The notes under the pieces were generated by a model that made no database searches, was not told the origin of the DNA, and was given only the letters and a program-made list of their open reading frames with translations. From the NCBI RefSeq assembly GCF_029852145.1, contig NC_079979.1, forward strand, positions 15,367,401 through 15,431,400: a stretch of 64,000 bases of DNA, read 5' to 3'. The translations under genes were made by a program, and so were the position numbers. Of the stretch, positions 47,905-61,547 are shown in pieces (positions within the stretch are counted from its first letter, which is position 1; each line of letters opens with the position of its first letter). The DNA is from Microplitis mediator. Its lineage: Eukaryota; Arthropoda; Insecta; Hymenoptera; Braconidae.

Positions 47905-48745
47905 CACGGAAAAATAGAATATTAAAAATTAATAAATAATAGTAAAAAGTGGAATCTGTTATCAATAGTTAGTACTATTATGTACTTAATGTAAAATGGT
48001 ATACTAATTTTTGTAGATTCCTAAAAACTCCTATCAATTATTTCGAAAACTAAGTAAATATTATTACTTTTAGATATATAAGGACGTGACTTATTAGTGA
48101 AAATTAATTAATTTGTGGCATACATCTATTAAAAAGTAATAATTGGTTGAATTAAGAATTGATATCTTAGATACTGATTTTTCCAGCCGAAAATTGCAAA
48201 AGTTACTAACTTTTATTTTATAAATTCGATATCACTGATCAATTATTAGCTTAAAATATCATTTATTCATCATTATAAATTAATTCACAATATACATAAA
48301 TCGAATAAGTGGTAAATAATAAAATGAAAAATTAGTATACTAGATACTGATTTTTTGCTCATAAAAATACCGAAAACTTTTAACTCTTATTTTATAAATT
48401 CTATCCCATTGACTAATAATTAATATAGAATGTTATTTATTCGTTATTATAAATTAATTTATTATATACATAAATCGAATAAGTGGTAAATTTTTTTAAT
48501 TTTTCTATGGTTATTTGAATAGTAATAAATAACTGTAGATACCAATTTATCGATTCTTTTTCATATTAATTTTAATATACGAAATTACAAATTTTGCTCT
48601 TCTACGTGTATCAAATTTTAATATAAATAATAGCCATTTTGTAATATATAATGATCCTGGTTTGATATTAGTATACAAATATACTAATTTTAAGTCAAAA
48701 ATAAACTACAAACTATCAAAATTTTGAGCATCATTTTTTCCCGTG
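47905..48745 (+). mobile_element. CACGGAAAAA MITE family, copy D
   Basis: 841 bp, TA-flanked, ends CACGGAAAAATAGAATATT and CATTTTTTCCCGTG. Same orientation as copies A and C; full-length with the ATAATAGCCATTTTGTAATA segment missing in C. Confidence 0.93.
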
Positions 48746-49599
48746 TATTCACGTGAAATGATTTTTAAAAATTATAAGCATCTGATAATAAAACTTTAAC
48801 AAATACAATTCCACTGAGTCACAAACTGTCGTATGACTGACATCAACCATACCACGAGATAACATTTCATATTGTACCGAAATGTAAAATATTCCCATAA
48901 AAACTATGTCACTGTAGCCATTCAATAATTTAATATTTTCACTATGTATTATATATATGAAATTACAATTTAGTGAGTTACTAAAACATTTTATAAATTA
49001 AAAACATAATTTTTTAAGTTTAATTATTAATATCAGAATGAATTAATTATTCAAATAATTATGTTTCTAATTAACAGCTGTTTCTATTAAATATAAATTT
49101 ATTTAAGCATTAAAACTCCGGACCGGAGTGAATGCGGATTGAAATAAAATCCGTATTTACTCCCGATTTTACTAGTGTCATAATTAAAAAGATCGAAGTC
49201 TTGTAAAATTAAATTAATTATTAATAACAACCAACAGTAATAACGTTAGCGAGAAGTTAAATTTGAATATTTGACATCTTAAAACCATTATGCCGGTTCA
49301 ATTAAGTTTCGGAGTTGAGTTATAATTAAATACCTACAGAATATCAATATACTGGGCATTGTGTGCTCACACAATTCGAATTGATATTCAAATGAAACGA
49401 TCTTTGAAGTTACTTGTCGACAAGCGCATTTGTTAAAAGCAATCCTTTATATAAATATCTACATATATGTATACGGATATATATAATATGAACATCTGGA
49501 GATTGAAAGTGACAGCCGCAAATAGTGTAAACACAATCAACAAACTGAAACAGTTGTACTTAAAATAAATGCTTAATTAATCTATTGTAATTTAAACAG
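48746..49599. other. Intron (last part)
   Basis: AT-rich. 49118-49176 (ACTCCGGACCGGAGTGAATG, then TTTACTCCCGATTTTACTAGTG) is a right-end fragment of the GGAGTGA MITE. Ends TTTAAACAG. Confidence 0.6.
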
Positions 49600-49775
49600 G
49601 CACACAACAGACTAGTTGCTGATCTCGATGATAACAAACTCGAAGTAGTGGAAACCCAAAGCTTTGCCACGGAAGTCAGTACTGCCTTGGAAAAGCTTAA
49701 ACATGCAGATGTTAGAATAATACTAGGAAACTTTAATGAAGTTTGGGCCAGAAGGATATTTTGTGAAGCTCACAA
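49600..49775 (+). CDS. GABA-B-R2: GABA-B-R2 exon 3 of window: ectodomain lobe 2
   Basis: 58 codons plus 2 bases, acceptor TTTAAACAG and donor GTATGT. It encodes AHNRLVADLDDNKLEVVETQ through DVRIILGNFNEVWARRIF to CEAHK; the final lysine codon is split with the next exon. KLKHADVRIILGNFNE aligns with KLKGNDVRIILGQFDQ of human GABBR2 (lobe 2). A short 182-bp AT-rich intron joins it to the next exon, and a TAA-rich run in that intron lets a spurious open frame cross the junction. Confidence 0.95.
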
Positions 49776-49957
49776 GTATGTTTGTAAATGGTATTATTTA
49801 TTTAATAGCATTATTATTTGGTTTCTTGTTTTTTAAGCCTCTTAGTATTATTATTATTATCATTTCTATTGAGAAGAGGATAAAAGTCGACTTGTTGAAG
49901 TCGAAATATTATAACAATTGCTATAATAATAATAATAATTCACAATGTTTTGTGTAG

Positions 49958-50135
49958 GTTTCACATGTTTGGCAGCAAATTCCAGTGGATTATAATGGGT
50001 ACATTTGGTGAAGAATGGTGGTTGAAACCTGACGGTGGTTGCGCACCATCAGAACTTGCTGAAGCACTGCATGGCGCTATACTGACTGATTTATTACCAT
50101 TGTCGACGGATCGACAAATCACTGTTTCAGGAATC
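49958..50135 (+). CDS. GABA-B-R2: GABA-B-R2 exon 4 of window: ectodomain lobe 2
   Basis: 1 base plus 59 codons, acceptor TTGTGTAG and donor GTGAGT. It completes the split lysine and reads FHMFGSKFQWIIMGTFGEEW, a cysteine-containing PDGGCAPSELAEALHG segment, then AILTDLLPLSTDRQITVSGI. MFGSKFQWII corresponds to MYGSKYQWII of the human protein. LLPLST and the following TVSGI match the fly subunit. The phase-0 end joins the next exon at GI|TPDEY. Confidence 0.95.
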
Positions 50136-50239
50136 GTGAGTATTCTTAAGAGTTGCTAAAAATTTATCTTGAGAAAAATGTTCGAAATTCGCAGTCTAAA
50201 AAAAAGTATTAAGTAAATTTTATTTTAAACAAATTGTTT

Positions 50240-51738
50240 CAATTTCGTCGTTACTCCGTTAGGTGGCCAACATGGTCCGGCTTTACTATGACGCCATATT
50301 ATTTCAAACGAGGATAACTTCTCCGTGTACTTACTAAATTTTAGTGTACAATTAAGGGAGAGCTACACTCAGAAAATTAAATACTAGGCATTACTATCTA
50401 GTTACATAACTACAGATGGTAACATTTTTGACCATCAATCCGATAATAAGGAATATTATCTAGGTGATTGTAAAAATCATCTAGATTGTAATATTCACGA
50501 TATTTATAATAATCGTTACAATCCTGTATGTTAACTAGAGTTCATTATTATTATTATTCTAGATAGTTATATTTATAATCCAGGTGGTAACAGTTACTGT
50601 CAGAAATTATAATTGTTACCATCCTGATAGTAACTGTTACGAAATTTAATGCAGAAGTTATCATCCAATAATTATTAATTCTATTAAAAAAAATTATAAC
50701 ACTGACTGTTTTTGGATTGAAAAACGTTCCAATCATTTTAGATGATTGGAATTAAAAATTTAGCATAATAAACACAATTACTTAATTTTCTGAGTGGACA
50801 GTTTTTGGCTACTTTAGGGCCAGTTTTGGACACTTTAAAAATAATTTGTAAAATACGCAATGACATGATTCATTTTTACAATGTGTTCAAAGATACTTTT
50901 ATCACGATATCACAATGTAAGTTTTTTTAATACTTTTCGATTAATTAAAAGAAAGTATTAAAAGTCCAAAAATGGAGCACTAGCCACAAATGTTACTTCT
51001 ACGCCATAGTCAATTTTATTATATTACGATGGAGTTAAATGAAATTCAATTTTTATTTATTTTAGTTGTTATTATCAGTGTTGAGTATATTGTTATTGTA
51101 AATTCCTAAAGTGTCTTAAAGTCCGAGTAGAGAATCATGTGGATTTATTTTTTTATTTTTTTTTTTTTTGCCTTAGCCGAGTTTCGAACCCTGATCCTTA
51201 AGCGCGAGTTCTTATCCGCTGGCTCACGGTCCTTAGTCGCCTCTGGCTACGCCCGAATTAACTTGAAATATATATTTTTGTACTCTATCTCTGTCAATCG
51301 TTAATTTTTATCTATCAATTACAGAATAATTAGTAAACGTACAGTAATTGGATGCTGTATAATAGTTAATATTATTCTATCCGATTAAAATAAATTACTA
51401 AATGTCAGTAACTTTGCTCACTGTATAATATTTAATCCATAACTCGAGTATATCTTAATACTTTTACAAACTAACAATCGGTAAATCGTATTAAAATAAA
51501 CTGTCAAATATATAACAATAATTCCATAAAATTTAAATAAGACTCAGTATTCCATTACTAAAAAACTCAGGACTAAGACAGTAATAAATTAAATAATATA
51601 ACCATTGGTAAAGTCTACCCGGCATTAATTACCAACTTGTAATATTTACTACACAAATAATAAATAATCCAAGCGATGCATCCATCGATCGGCTCGTACT
51701 TTTCCCATCTATAAAATATCGCCAGCATTCGAAACTCG
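50240..51738 (-). mobile_element. tRNA-like composite repeat, copy 2
   Basis: Colinear with 59270-60331. The left part shares CCAACATGGTCCGGCTT and ATTTCTCCGTGTACTTACT-type sequence. Then come the GTAGAAGTA hairpin module (50797-51003) and the tRNA-like part (51029-51738). On the minus strand 51260-51171 has GGGCGTAGCCAGAGG, GAGCCAGCGGATAAGA (A-box-like) and GGGTTCGAAACT (B-box-like) followed by poly-A. Interrupted by 50366-50796. Lies in the intron between receptor exons 4 and 5, antisense. Confidence 0.78.
50366..50796. mobile_element. Nested MITE, TIR CACTCAGAAAATTAA
   Basis: 431 bp with ends CACTCAGAAAATTAA and TTAATTTTCTGAGTG; TA at left. The related repeat at 59380 lacks it (GAAGTAGAAGTAGTTTTTGG continuous), so it inserted in copy 2 only. 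The interior carries many GGTAACA, TTACCAT(C) and GATTG(T/G)AA motifs in both orientations. Confidence 0.83.
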
Positions 51739-53499
<1,761 letters not shown>

Positions 53500-53733
53500 A
53501 CACCCGATGAGTATCAAGTGGAATACGATTCCCGTCGAGGTAACGAATACTCTCGATTCCACGGTTACACTTACGATGGTATATGGGCGGTAGCACTGGC
53601 GATCCAACATGTAGCACGTAGAATCCGGCACTTTAGAAGAAATCAAACGGTCGCTGACTTCAAGTACCGAGATCCACTCTGGGAAAAGCTCTTTCTAGAG
53701 GCCCTGAGGAACACCAGTTTCGAAGGAGTCACT
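53500..53733 (+). CDS. GABA-B-R2: GABA-B-R2 exon 5 of window: membrane-proximal ectodomain
   Basis: 78 codons, phase 0 to 0, acceptor GACTTTCAG and donor GTGAGT. It encodes TPDEYQVEYDSRRGNEYSRF, then HGYTYDGIWAVALAIQHVAR, and ends EALRNTSFEGVT. YSRFHGYTYDGIWA is a highly conserved block (KFHGYAYDGIWV in human). RNTS is an N-glycosylation sequon. Upstream in-frame codons MDKKKFDFQ are intronic: they include the acceptor tract itself. The preceding 3364-bp intron holds a tRNA-like repeat copy and a long TA microsatellite. Confidence 0.96.
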
Positions 53734-54577
53734 GTGAGTAAAGTAGTACTATTTACTTCAGCCAAGAAGACTCTACACTCTAATAGTAAAAGTCTATAAC
53801 TATATATATATATTCCACTACCCAGTGAACTCATTCTCATATATATTCACTCACGAATTCTATTAAAGCTCGAGTAACCATCGCCATTTGAGCTTCTGTA
53901 CTTAAACTTTCTCCTTCATCCCAACCTATCCACTATCCACTATCCTATGGCTCTTATATTCTTATTATCAACCACTCTCCCATATACGTACCCACACACA
54001 TATATACTATAATTCAACCTTTTCCCGCGTATTTTCTCATTCAAAACGAGGGAGATATTTTAATATTTTACCCTTGTTCCTTTCACAATTTGTTCATTTA
54101 AAACATAACCACAAGACAATCCCCAACATAAATCTCACCCTACGCTAATTTTTTTCATTAATTAAATCATAAGTTACAACAGTGGTGAGAAAAATATTTT
54201 TTTAAAACTTTTTAAATTAAAAAATTTTTATCCAGCCCATAAATTTTTTTTTATAACTTTTGTTCAGGTAGAAAATTTTTTTACGAGTGTATGAATTAGT
54301 TGAATTTTTGTCGACTTTGATCGATTGTACTGATAAATAGAAAAATTCAAAGAGAAGACTGCGATAATTGAGACTAATTTAATTCTAGTTAAATTTTGCT
54401 ATTCAAAAAAATAATCAAATTTCGATACTCTGCGCTAATTTGCTAGCAATTTCATATGCTTGCATTTACGTACGCAATTAAATGCCGATAATTAATCGTC
54501 AAAATTTTTTACTCTAGATAATTACGAAGTAGAAATCTATGAAATAAATTTTAAAAAATTTTATCCTTGAATTTAAA
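53734..54577. other. Intron (first part)
   Basis: Begins GTGAGT. AT-rich with a pyrimidine-rich part (53890-54080); no feature recognised. Confidence 0.55.
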
Positions 54578-55236
54578 CCCGCATGAAAATGCCATATATA
54601 ATAAATATATATGGAAAAATATATAATCAATATGGGACCATATAAGTGGCCAAAAACGATATATATTTTCTTATATATAATATAGTAAGTTTATAAGTTA
54701 ATACATGTATTATATATATTTATAATCATATATGTAAACTAATAAGTTAGCACATATATGTATTACATATATTAATAATTATGTATGTAAATTTGTAAGC
54801 TAGCACACATATATATATATTCTGAACACAATCTTTGAATCTTATAACAGGGAGAGGAAGACAGAAAAGAATAGATTTTATTTATTCTTACATATATGGG
54901 GAAACTTTTATGCTTCTATATATCGAAAAATATACAAAAATTTATAAAGTTAAATACATGGTACATATATCGTGCCATATAATGATGAATCATATATGTA
55001 TTCTTATTTGTTTCCATATATAAATGACATTTATTTTTTAATATATTAAAATTATAAGTTTTCAAATATATAAATAATATATTGAAGTTATACGGAAATA
55101 TATGAAATCATATAAGAGAAAACATATATAGAAATATAATAAAATCGGCCAAAATTTATATATAGTTCTATATAAGATTGCATGTATTGTCACATATATA
55201 TTTATATCTGTAACATATACGATATTTTCATGCGGG
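54578..55236. mobile_element. CCCGCATGAAA-family element, uninterrupted copy
   Basis: 659 bp with ends CCCGCATGAAAATGCCATAT and the inverse ATACGATATTTTCATGCGGG. Interior of CATATAT, TAAGTTAGCACA and ATGTATTACATAT motifs. The colinear relative at 8539-10355 carries an insertion at the position equivalent to about 54935. The 62-codon frame inside is not a gene. Confidence 0.85.
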
Positions 55237-55954
55237 CAATAAATTATAAATTCTTAGTAATTTTTTTCCCTAAAATTTTTATAGTAAAAAAAAAATGTTA
55301 GATATAAAGGTGAAGTTAAAAATTTTTGTAAATAAAAAGAATTCACATGCTGCTCAAAAAAAAAAATAAAAATTTTTCTTAACTAAAACTGTAGTAAAAA
55401 TTGTGTATTTGGTTACAATAAACAAAATAAAATTATATTTAGTATTTAAAAACCACAATAATTAATTACACACTCGAATTCAGTTGTGCGCACTCTCCTA
55501 TTTTCGCGTAATACCGCGATAATGCCCATAAAAAGGGTTTAAATGTAATACTTATAAATATAAATCTACAGTATAAAAAGGCACATAATGTATACCATAT
55601 ATATAACAATTCTTAGACATCTTGAAAAAAAACCCATTGATTTCCATTCCCATTGTTGCTAGCCAGTAAAACAGCATAAAATTTATTCAATAGCGAATGC
55701 ACTCTTCGCTTTTGAAATAAAAACAATCACGATATTTTATATCTATATATACATATATAAATAATACTTAAACATAAATAAATCTCAAGTACATCTACTA
55801 TTGCCTTTATAAATATTTAAATTATATATATATATATAAATATATTCGATGGTCAATCCGTCACTTAGACAAATCAATAATGCCTGCATAATAAAACTAT
55901 AAATCAATAGAGAAAAAAAAAATTTTAAACTCCATTTATTTAAAATAATTTCAG
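55237..55954. other. Intron (last part), AT-rich
   Basis: No feature beyond TA-rich patches. Ends AATAATTTCAG. Confidence 0.55.
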
Positions 55955-56015
55955 GGTCCCGTTCGTTTTTACGACAACGAAAGAAAGGCCTACATTCTCC
56001 TGAAGCAATTTCAAA
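55955..56015 (+). CDS. GABA-B-R2: GABA-B-R2 exon 6 of window: small ectodomain exon
   Basis: 20 codons plus 1 base, too short for simple ORF searches. Acceptor AATAATTTCAG and donor GTAAGC. It encodes GPVRFYDNERKAYILLKQFQ; the last base starts a serine codon finished by the next exon. GPVRFY(N/D)NERKA matches the fly protein and corresponds to GQVVFRNGERMG in human GABBR2. Phases with the flanking exons (0 before, 1 after) are consistent. Confidence 0.93.
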
Positions 56016-56173
56016 GTAAGCATCACCTAAATAAAAGTAAATAAATATATACAATAAGAATGAAGTAAAAAAAAAAAAAGTAAATCCTCCGTCCTGGCGA
56101 TAAAATCAGTAAGAAAAAAATATGTAATCAATTGAGATGAAAAGATTCTCAAGAGGAAAGACGTCAATTTCAG

Positions 56174-56408
56174 GTGGTAGCGAGGTTAAAGTAGGCGAGT
56201 ACGATGGTGTCACTGATACCCTGGATCTACACCGAGGTCAGCGGATGGTCTGGCACGGAAAATCACCCCCAAAGGACCGAACCGTTCACGTCATCGAGCA
56301 CTCTACTGTCAACATCAGTATTTACGTGACGATCGCTTCCGCAGCTAGTGTTGGTATCTTGCTGGCTGTGGTGTTTCTCGCCATCAACATCAGATACAGA
56401 AATCAAAG
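56174..56408 (+). CDS. GABA-B-R2: GABA-B-R2 exon 7 of window: end of ectodomain and TM1
   Basis: 2 bases plus 77 codons plus 2 bases. Acceptor CAATTTCAG; donor GTACTT is weaker than the others but the phase is right. The exon encodes SGSEVKVGEYDGVTDTLDLH, then PPKDRTVHVIEHSTVNISIY, then TM1 (VTIASAASVGILLAVVFLAI) and the first intracellular residues NIRYRNQR. VKVGEY and PPKDRT are conserved with human and fly subunit 2. NISI is a possible glycosylation sequon just before TM1. It is separated from exon 6 by only 158 bp. Confidence 0.96.
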
Positions 56409-57928
56409 GTACTTGGGACACATTGCCATCTAACATTCTCTGTATGTGGCTGGGGGAGGGGGAATGGATGAGGGTGTGAGTCTAAAGATATGAGGGTATC
56501 AGGGTATCAGGGTATGAGTGTTCGACTGCACATGTCCTAGGATTTGTTGATGATAACGATAACGATGACAGTAGTAGTCGTGAGTGATAACGTTGATTGA
56601 TAGTCGTTCTGTGTATTTGTCGATGCTATGCCACTTACTTTACTATTGGTCCTTCAAGTACACATTCAATCAGACCATTTATATATGCATTCATTATATT
56701 TATTGATCGTAACTTATTTGCTTTATTATCACTTTCCATTCTGTCAGAGCTTAAGTAAACTTTAATTATACTCATATTTATATTTATTTAAACCCACGGT
56801 CAAGTGATAAAATACGCGCTCATTTTTAATTCATTTAATTTTTCATATTTTCGGGCCCATTTTACCCCCAATTATTTTTTTTTAACACAAAGATTTAAAG
56901 TTAATTTTCTATGTAATTAATACAGACTTAATTAAATTTAAATTAATAAAACTCTATTACATTAAGTATATATTTTATATTTACGTATATAAAAAAAAAT
57001 AATTTAATATTACAACGCAAAACATTTTAATTAACTTACAGTAAACTCTTCTTTCACTACGTTAATTAAAATTAAATATTAACTGCAATAAAAATATTAT
57101 TAAAAAAAAAAAAATGATAATAATAATGAGATTAAATTAAATTGTCATGTCATGTCGGCTTTACGTTTGATAGAGCATATCTTTGCATCAAGTATTTACA
57201 TCTAAAATTACTCTCCCGATCAATATAACTAAATAATAGATATATTCAGCCGCTCAAAGGTCTAGTATAACACGAGTATCTGTGCAAGTGTACACTCAAC
57301 ACAACACAATTGACAAATCTATTGTAACGTGATTCAATTCATGATTCAGATATTTATATCTACATAATACCATTGCTATAAGTACCGTTGATTGATTCCA
57401 GCTTTGTTCCATAATGCGGAGAAGTAAAACGGGGCAAAACGGCAGCTTTCTATTTTTCATACAAAAATTACCTGGAGTAAAATGAGCCCCAGTAGAAATT
57501 TTTATAAATAAAAATTGTCAGGGACAAAATGGGCCCGCAGAAATTTTTTAAAGAACTAAATAGGGGTAATATGGACATTTCAGACTTGGGTCATCCAAAA
57601 ATGCTGAATAAAAAATTTTTTTAGGGTAATCAGCTTACAAATTTTCAGATCAGGATAGAAAAAATTTAAATATTTTTAAGGAGGCTCATTTTACCCGACA
57701 TTTAAAATTTTAAACTGAATTATTATTTAGAAATTAAAAAAAAAATTACATGAGATTTTTTTTTTTAAAGGATCCAATTTTCCCCGCCCCTTCTTTTGCT
57801 TATAATGTAATTTATTAATTTTTGATCAGTATTAAAAAAAATATATGACGTAGATCAGAGTTAAAAAGGAATTTATCATAAAGAGATTTTATTTATCTCT
57901 TGATAAAAGTCAAGTGTCATTTAGAATT
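56409..57928. other. Intron (first part)
   Basis: Begins GTACTT. A G-rich patch with four GGGTATCAG-like copies at 56465-56515. 57419-57803 has GGGGCAAAACGG at left, GGGGTAATATGG and GGGCCC inside and TTTTCCCCGCCCCTTC at right, resembling the element at 30931. Otherwise AT-rich. Confidence 0.5.
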
Positions 57929-58582
57929 GAATCGTTTATTCGAGAAACCCCATAAGTCATGTTTTTTACGAAATTGGGTTTTTTGCATTTTTGGATTCTT
58001 TGGATGTCCCTCCATAGAAATCAATCAAATCAGCGTTTAAAAAAAAATTAACGGGGTGACAGCAATTTAATTTAATTGAGATACCCCATAAGTCAATGAC
58101 TCAAATAAACATATGCAGTTTTACAGAAATTTTTTTTTTTATTTAAAATTCGCGCTTTTTTGGAAAAACAATTTCAAATGTTGTTTTATTGTTGACTGTT
58201 ATATGAATAATTAAAATGTTTAAATTAATTATAATTTTTTGTAATTTCTGAGTTTCAGAGTTCAAATCCATATTGAATACTTCATTTTATCAGTATAATA
58301 AATGATTTGAGTGGAAACATTTAAAAAAACAATGATTTTATAACTGTCTTTTCCGTTTGGTTGAGAAACCCCATAAGTCAATCAACTTTAAATAATTTTT
58401 TTAAGTAGTTTCAGTTAAAAAATTAAATTTTTCTTGTTGGAATCTTTTTCAGAGACGCTAAAATTATTGTATTCAATCATTCATTTATTATTTTAATGTC
58501 AAGTTTTTCCAAAAAAATGTTTGTTGTGTTTCCTGAAAAATTTCGTTTTCTTGACTTATAGGGTTTCTCAAATGAACGATTC
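57929..58582. mobile_element. GAATCGTTTAT MITE, long copy
   Basis: 654 bp with ends GAATCGTTTATTCGAGAAAC and GTTTCTCAAATGAACGATTC, AATT on both sides. It shares CCCATAAGTCATGTTTTTTA, GTCAATGACTCAAATAAAC and TTTTTCTTGTTGGAATC with 39678-40089, plus about 240 bp of extra interior, including another GAGAAACCCCATAAGTCAAT copy. Confidence 0.87.
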
Positions 58583-58831
58583 AATTCATCTACGGGTTTA
58601 AAAAAAATAACCATAGAGATTTTCTAGTTTGGCAGAGCAATATATGCGAAATTACTCAGGTCCTTTAATTAAACCATCTCTGTGGCAGTTGATGTCCAGT
58701 GGAATGGAAAATAAAGTACGAGTGATATGCTCGGGAAAAAAATAAAAATGATAAAAGTGTTACTGAAGGATGGAAATGAATAAAAAGGTAATGAGTATTT
58801 TGAAAATTCTATATTGAAATGCATTTTGCAG

Positions 58832-59072
58832 ATACATAAAGATGTCATCTCCACACCTGAACAACCTCATTATCGTCGGGTGTATGCTGACGTACAGCAG
58901 CGTTATTTTCCTTGGGCTTGATTCAACATTATCAAGTGTACAGGCCTTCCCCTACATATGCACAGCGAGAGCCTGGCTCTTAATGGCCGGATTTTCACTC
59001 GCATTCGGCGCCATGTTTTCTAAAACATGGCGTGTTCATTCTATATTCACAGACGTTAAGCTCAATAAAAAA
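58832..59072 (+). CDS. GABA-B-R2: GABA-B-R2 exon 8 of window: ICL1, TM2, TM3, ICL2
   Basis: 1 base plus 80 codons, acceptor GCATTTTGCAG and donor GTAAGT. It starts YIKMSSPHLNNLIIVGCMLT (loop 1 and TM2), then FLGLDSTLSSVQAFPYICTA. TM3 follows in RAWLLMAGFSLAFGAMFSKT, and the exon ends WRVHSIFTDVKLNKK (loop 2). The cysteine of PYICTARAW is the conserved TM3 cysteine that pairs with extracellular loop 2. SSPHLNNLII and AMFSKTWRVHSIF are near-invariant family blocks. Reading past the donor for 60 codons is intronic. Confidence 0.97.
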
Positions 59073-59269
59073 GTAAGTGCTTACTCACAGAGAATTTTCA
59101 CACAGAAATTATTCGTCTTTGAAATGCTATGGCGGCATAGTAAAGCCGGGCTATATTGGCCCCTTACGAAAATTGAAATAAACACATGCGAAAATTATAA
59201 TGGTCGCAGTAAAATCGACAATGATTACAGTAATTTGGGATATGATTCTTATCGATTTTAATTTGTGTT

Positions 59270-60331
59270 CATTTGAATTTCCATCAGGTGCCCAACATGG
59301 TCCGGCTTCACAATGACGCTGAAGCATTTCAAACGAGAATAATTTCTCCGTGTACTTACTAAAATTTACTATACAATTGAAGTAGAAGTAGTTTTTGGCC
59401 ACTTTAGGGCCAGTTTTGGACACTTTAAAAATTCAAATAAAATAATTTGTAAAATATGTAATAACATAATTCATATTTACAATGTGTTCAAAGACACTTT
59501 TATCACGAAATCACAATGACAGTTTTTTTAATACTTTTCGATTAATTAAAAGAAAGTATTAAAAGTCCGAAAATGGAGCAGTGGCCACAAATGTTACTTC
59601 TACCCTGAAGTCAATTTTATTATATTACGACGGAGTTAAATGGAATTTAATTTTTATTTATTTTAGTTGTTATTATTATTGTTGAGTATATTGCTATTAT
59701 AAATTCCTGAAGTGTCTTAAAGTCCGAGTAGAGAATCATGTGGATTTATTTTTTTATTTTTTTTTTTTGCCTTAGCCGAGTTTCGAACCCTGATCCTTAA
59801 GCGCGAGTTCTTATCCGCTGGCTCACGGTCCTTAGTCGCCTCTGGCTACGCCCGAATTAACTTGTAATATATATTTTTGTACTCTATCTCTGTCAATCGT
59901 TAATTTTTATCTATCAATTACAGAATAATTAGTAAACGTACAGTAATTGGATGCTGTATAATAGTTAATATTATTCTATCCGATTAAAATAAATTACTAA
60001 ATGTCAGTAACTTTGCTCACTGTATAATATTTAATCCATAACTCGAGTATATCTTAATACTTTTACAAACTAACAATCGATAAATCGTATTAAAATAAAC
60101 CGTCAAATATATAACAATAATTCCATAAAATTTAAATAAGACTCAGTATTCCATTACTAAAAAACTCAGGACTAAGACAGTAATAAATTAAATAATATAA
60201 CAATTGGTAAAGTCTACCCGGCATTAATTATCAACTTGTAATATTTACTACACAAAAAATAAATAATCCAATCGATGCATCTATTGATCGGCTCGTACTT
60301 TTCCCATCTATAAAATATTACCATCATTAAA
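59270..60331 (-). mobile_element. tRNA-like composite repeat, copy 3
   Basis: Starts near CCAACATGGTCCGGCTTC (59292), includes the uninterrupted GTAGAAGTA hairpin module (59382-59604) and the tRNA-like part (59632-60331). On the minus strand 59858-59770 has the same A-box-like and B-box-like motifs as copies 1 and 2. Lies in the intron between receptor exons 8 and 9. Confidence 0.78.
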
Positions 60332-60607
60332 AACTCAGTCTGTAAAATTTTTTTTATTTAAATTTTCCTCATCGCCAAAGCAGCGTATTTTATTTATAAA
60401 TTAATTCCACGACCTTTGTTCTTTTATGACATTTAAATTTAATTCAAATATTAACTCGTAAAATGAACTTTACAAAAAAAATAAAGTTTCTTATTATCAA
60501 AACATGAAAGATAAAGCGGCACAATGAAATCACTGATGCTTGAATTTTTTAATTTAATTCTCACAATACATTGTTAATTTTTTATTAATTAAATAATTTA
60601 TCCAAAG

Positions 60608-60730
60608 GTCATCAAGGATTATCAGTTATTCATGGTAGTTGGAGTACTTCTGGTCATTGATCTAGCAATAATGACAACATGGCAAGTTGCCGATCCATTT
60701 TATCGAGAAACTAAACAAATGGAGCCTTAT
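60608..60730 (+). CDS. GABA-B-R2: GABA-B-R2 exon 9 of window: TM4
   Basis: 41 codons, phase 0 to 0. The acceptor TTATCCAAAG has a poor pyrimidine tract; the donor is GTAAGA. It encodes VIKDYQLFMVVGVLLVIDLA, then IMTTWQVADPFYRETKQMEP and Y. IKD(Q/Y)QL, the TM4 IDLAI...TWQ.(A/V)DP block and FYRETKQ match subunit 2. The splice start is set by the next-phase requirement and by NKK|VIKDYQLF in homologs. It was missed by ORF length cut-offs. Confidence 0.95.
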
Positions 60731-61208
60731 GTAAGATATAATTGATAACATCCGGGTCAAAAAGAAAACTTGATTCAGGCTCACTTCACATTTTCTTTTC
60801 AAATTATCAATTTGCCGACGATTTTTCAATAAGATCTTGACTTTTTCACCTTATAATTTAAGTCAATTTCAACTTTATTTAGAGTTTCTCGTCTTAATTC
60901 GTGACTAAGTAAGCCAGTTAAGGCCATTCTCAGACAGTGCCCCCCCACTTTTTAAAAATATGAAATGATTTTTAACTGTCATAAGCCTTTCAAAATTTTA
61001 TTAATTAATTAAAAAAAATTAAAACCTTAACTGAAAAAAGGACAATTTCTCCCAGATATAGAATTTAAAAAAAAATTACTTACAGTTGTTATCAATTAGG
61101 AGTTAAACAAAATTTTTTTGCAAAATTACTTTGCGAGTGTATGAGTGTGTACATGATTATTTTCGTAGTCATAGAGAGGGAAGGTCTTTCAAAAAATATA
61201 AGTCAGCG

Positions 61209-61390
61209 GACTTATAACGCGCGGACTGATAACGCAACTGGACTGTATAAAATCGACATTGTGGATTCACCGCGTAATCACAGTCGAAACACCGTGTGTA
61301 CACGGTGGTAAAGCCACCGTGGAATCACGGTAGATCCACGGTGTTTACACTTCCACAGTGTTTTCACTGCGTGATTCGAATCTGTGAGGG
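61209..61390. repeat. CACCGTG/CACGGTG inverted-repeat cluster
   Basis: Within 61261-61372 the motifs CACCG, CCACCGTGG, CCACGGTG and CACGG alternate in both orientations (CACCGTGTGTACACGGTGG, CCACCGTGGAATCACGG), with outer CACCGCGTAATCACAG and CACTGCGTGATTCG. It could fold into several hairpins. Preceded by two ATAACGC copies near 61215. Origin unknown; probably a small foldback element in the intron before exon 10. Confidence 0.6.
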
Positions 61391-61547
61391 ATTTCATATT
61401 GCCGTAAAAAACGTCGTTTGTCCTGTAAAAAACCTCTCGAAAGTTGGACTTGTTAAATCAAATCTAAATCAAGTTTTATTTTTGACCCGAGCATGCAATG
61501 AAATAAAAAAATTTTATTTATTATTAATATCCACGATTAATTTACAG

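Noticed and set aside
58842..59261. 139-codon open frame read as a single-exon gene
   Set aside because: It is receptor exon 8 read through its GTAAGT donor at 59073; the part after the donor is intron.
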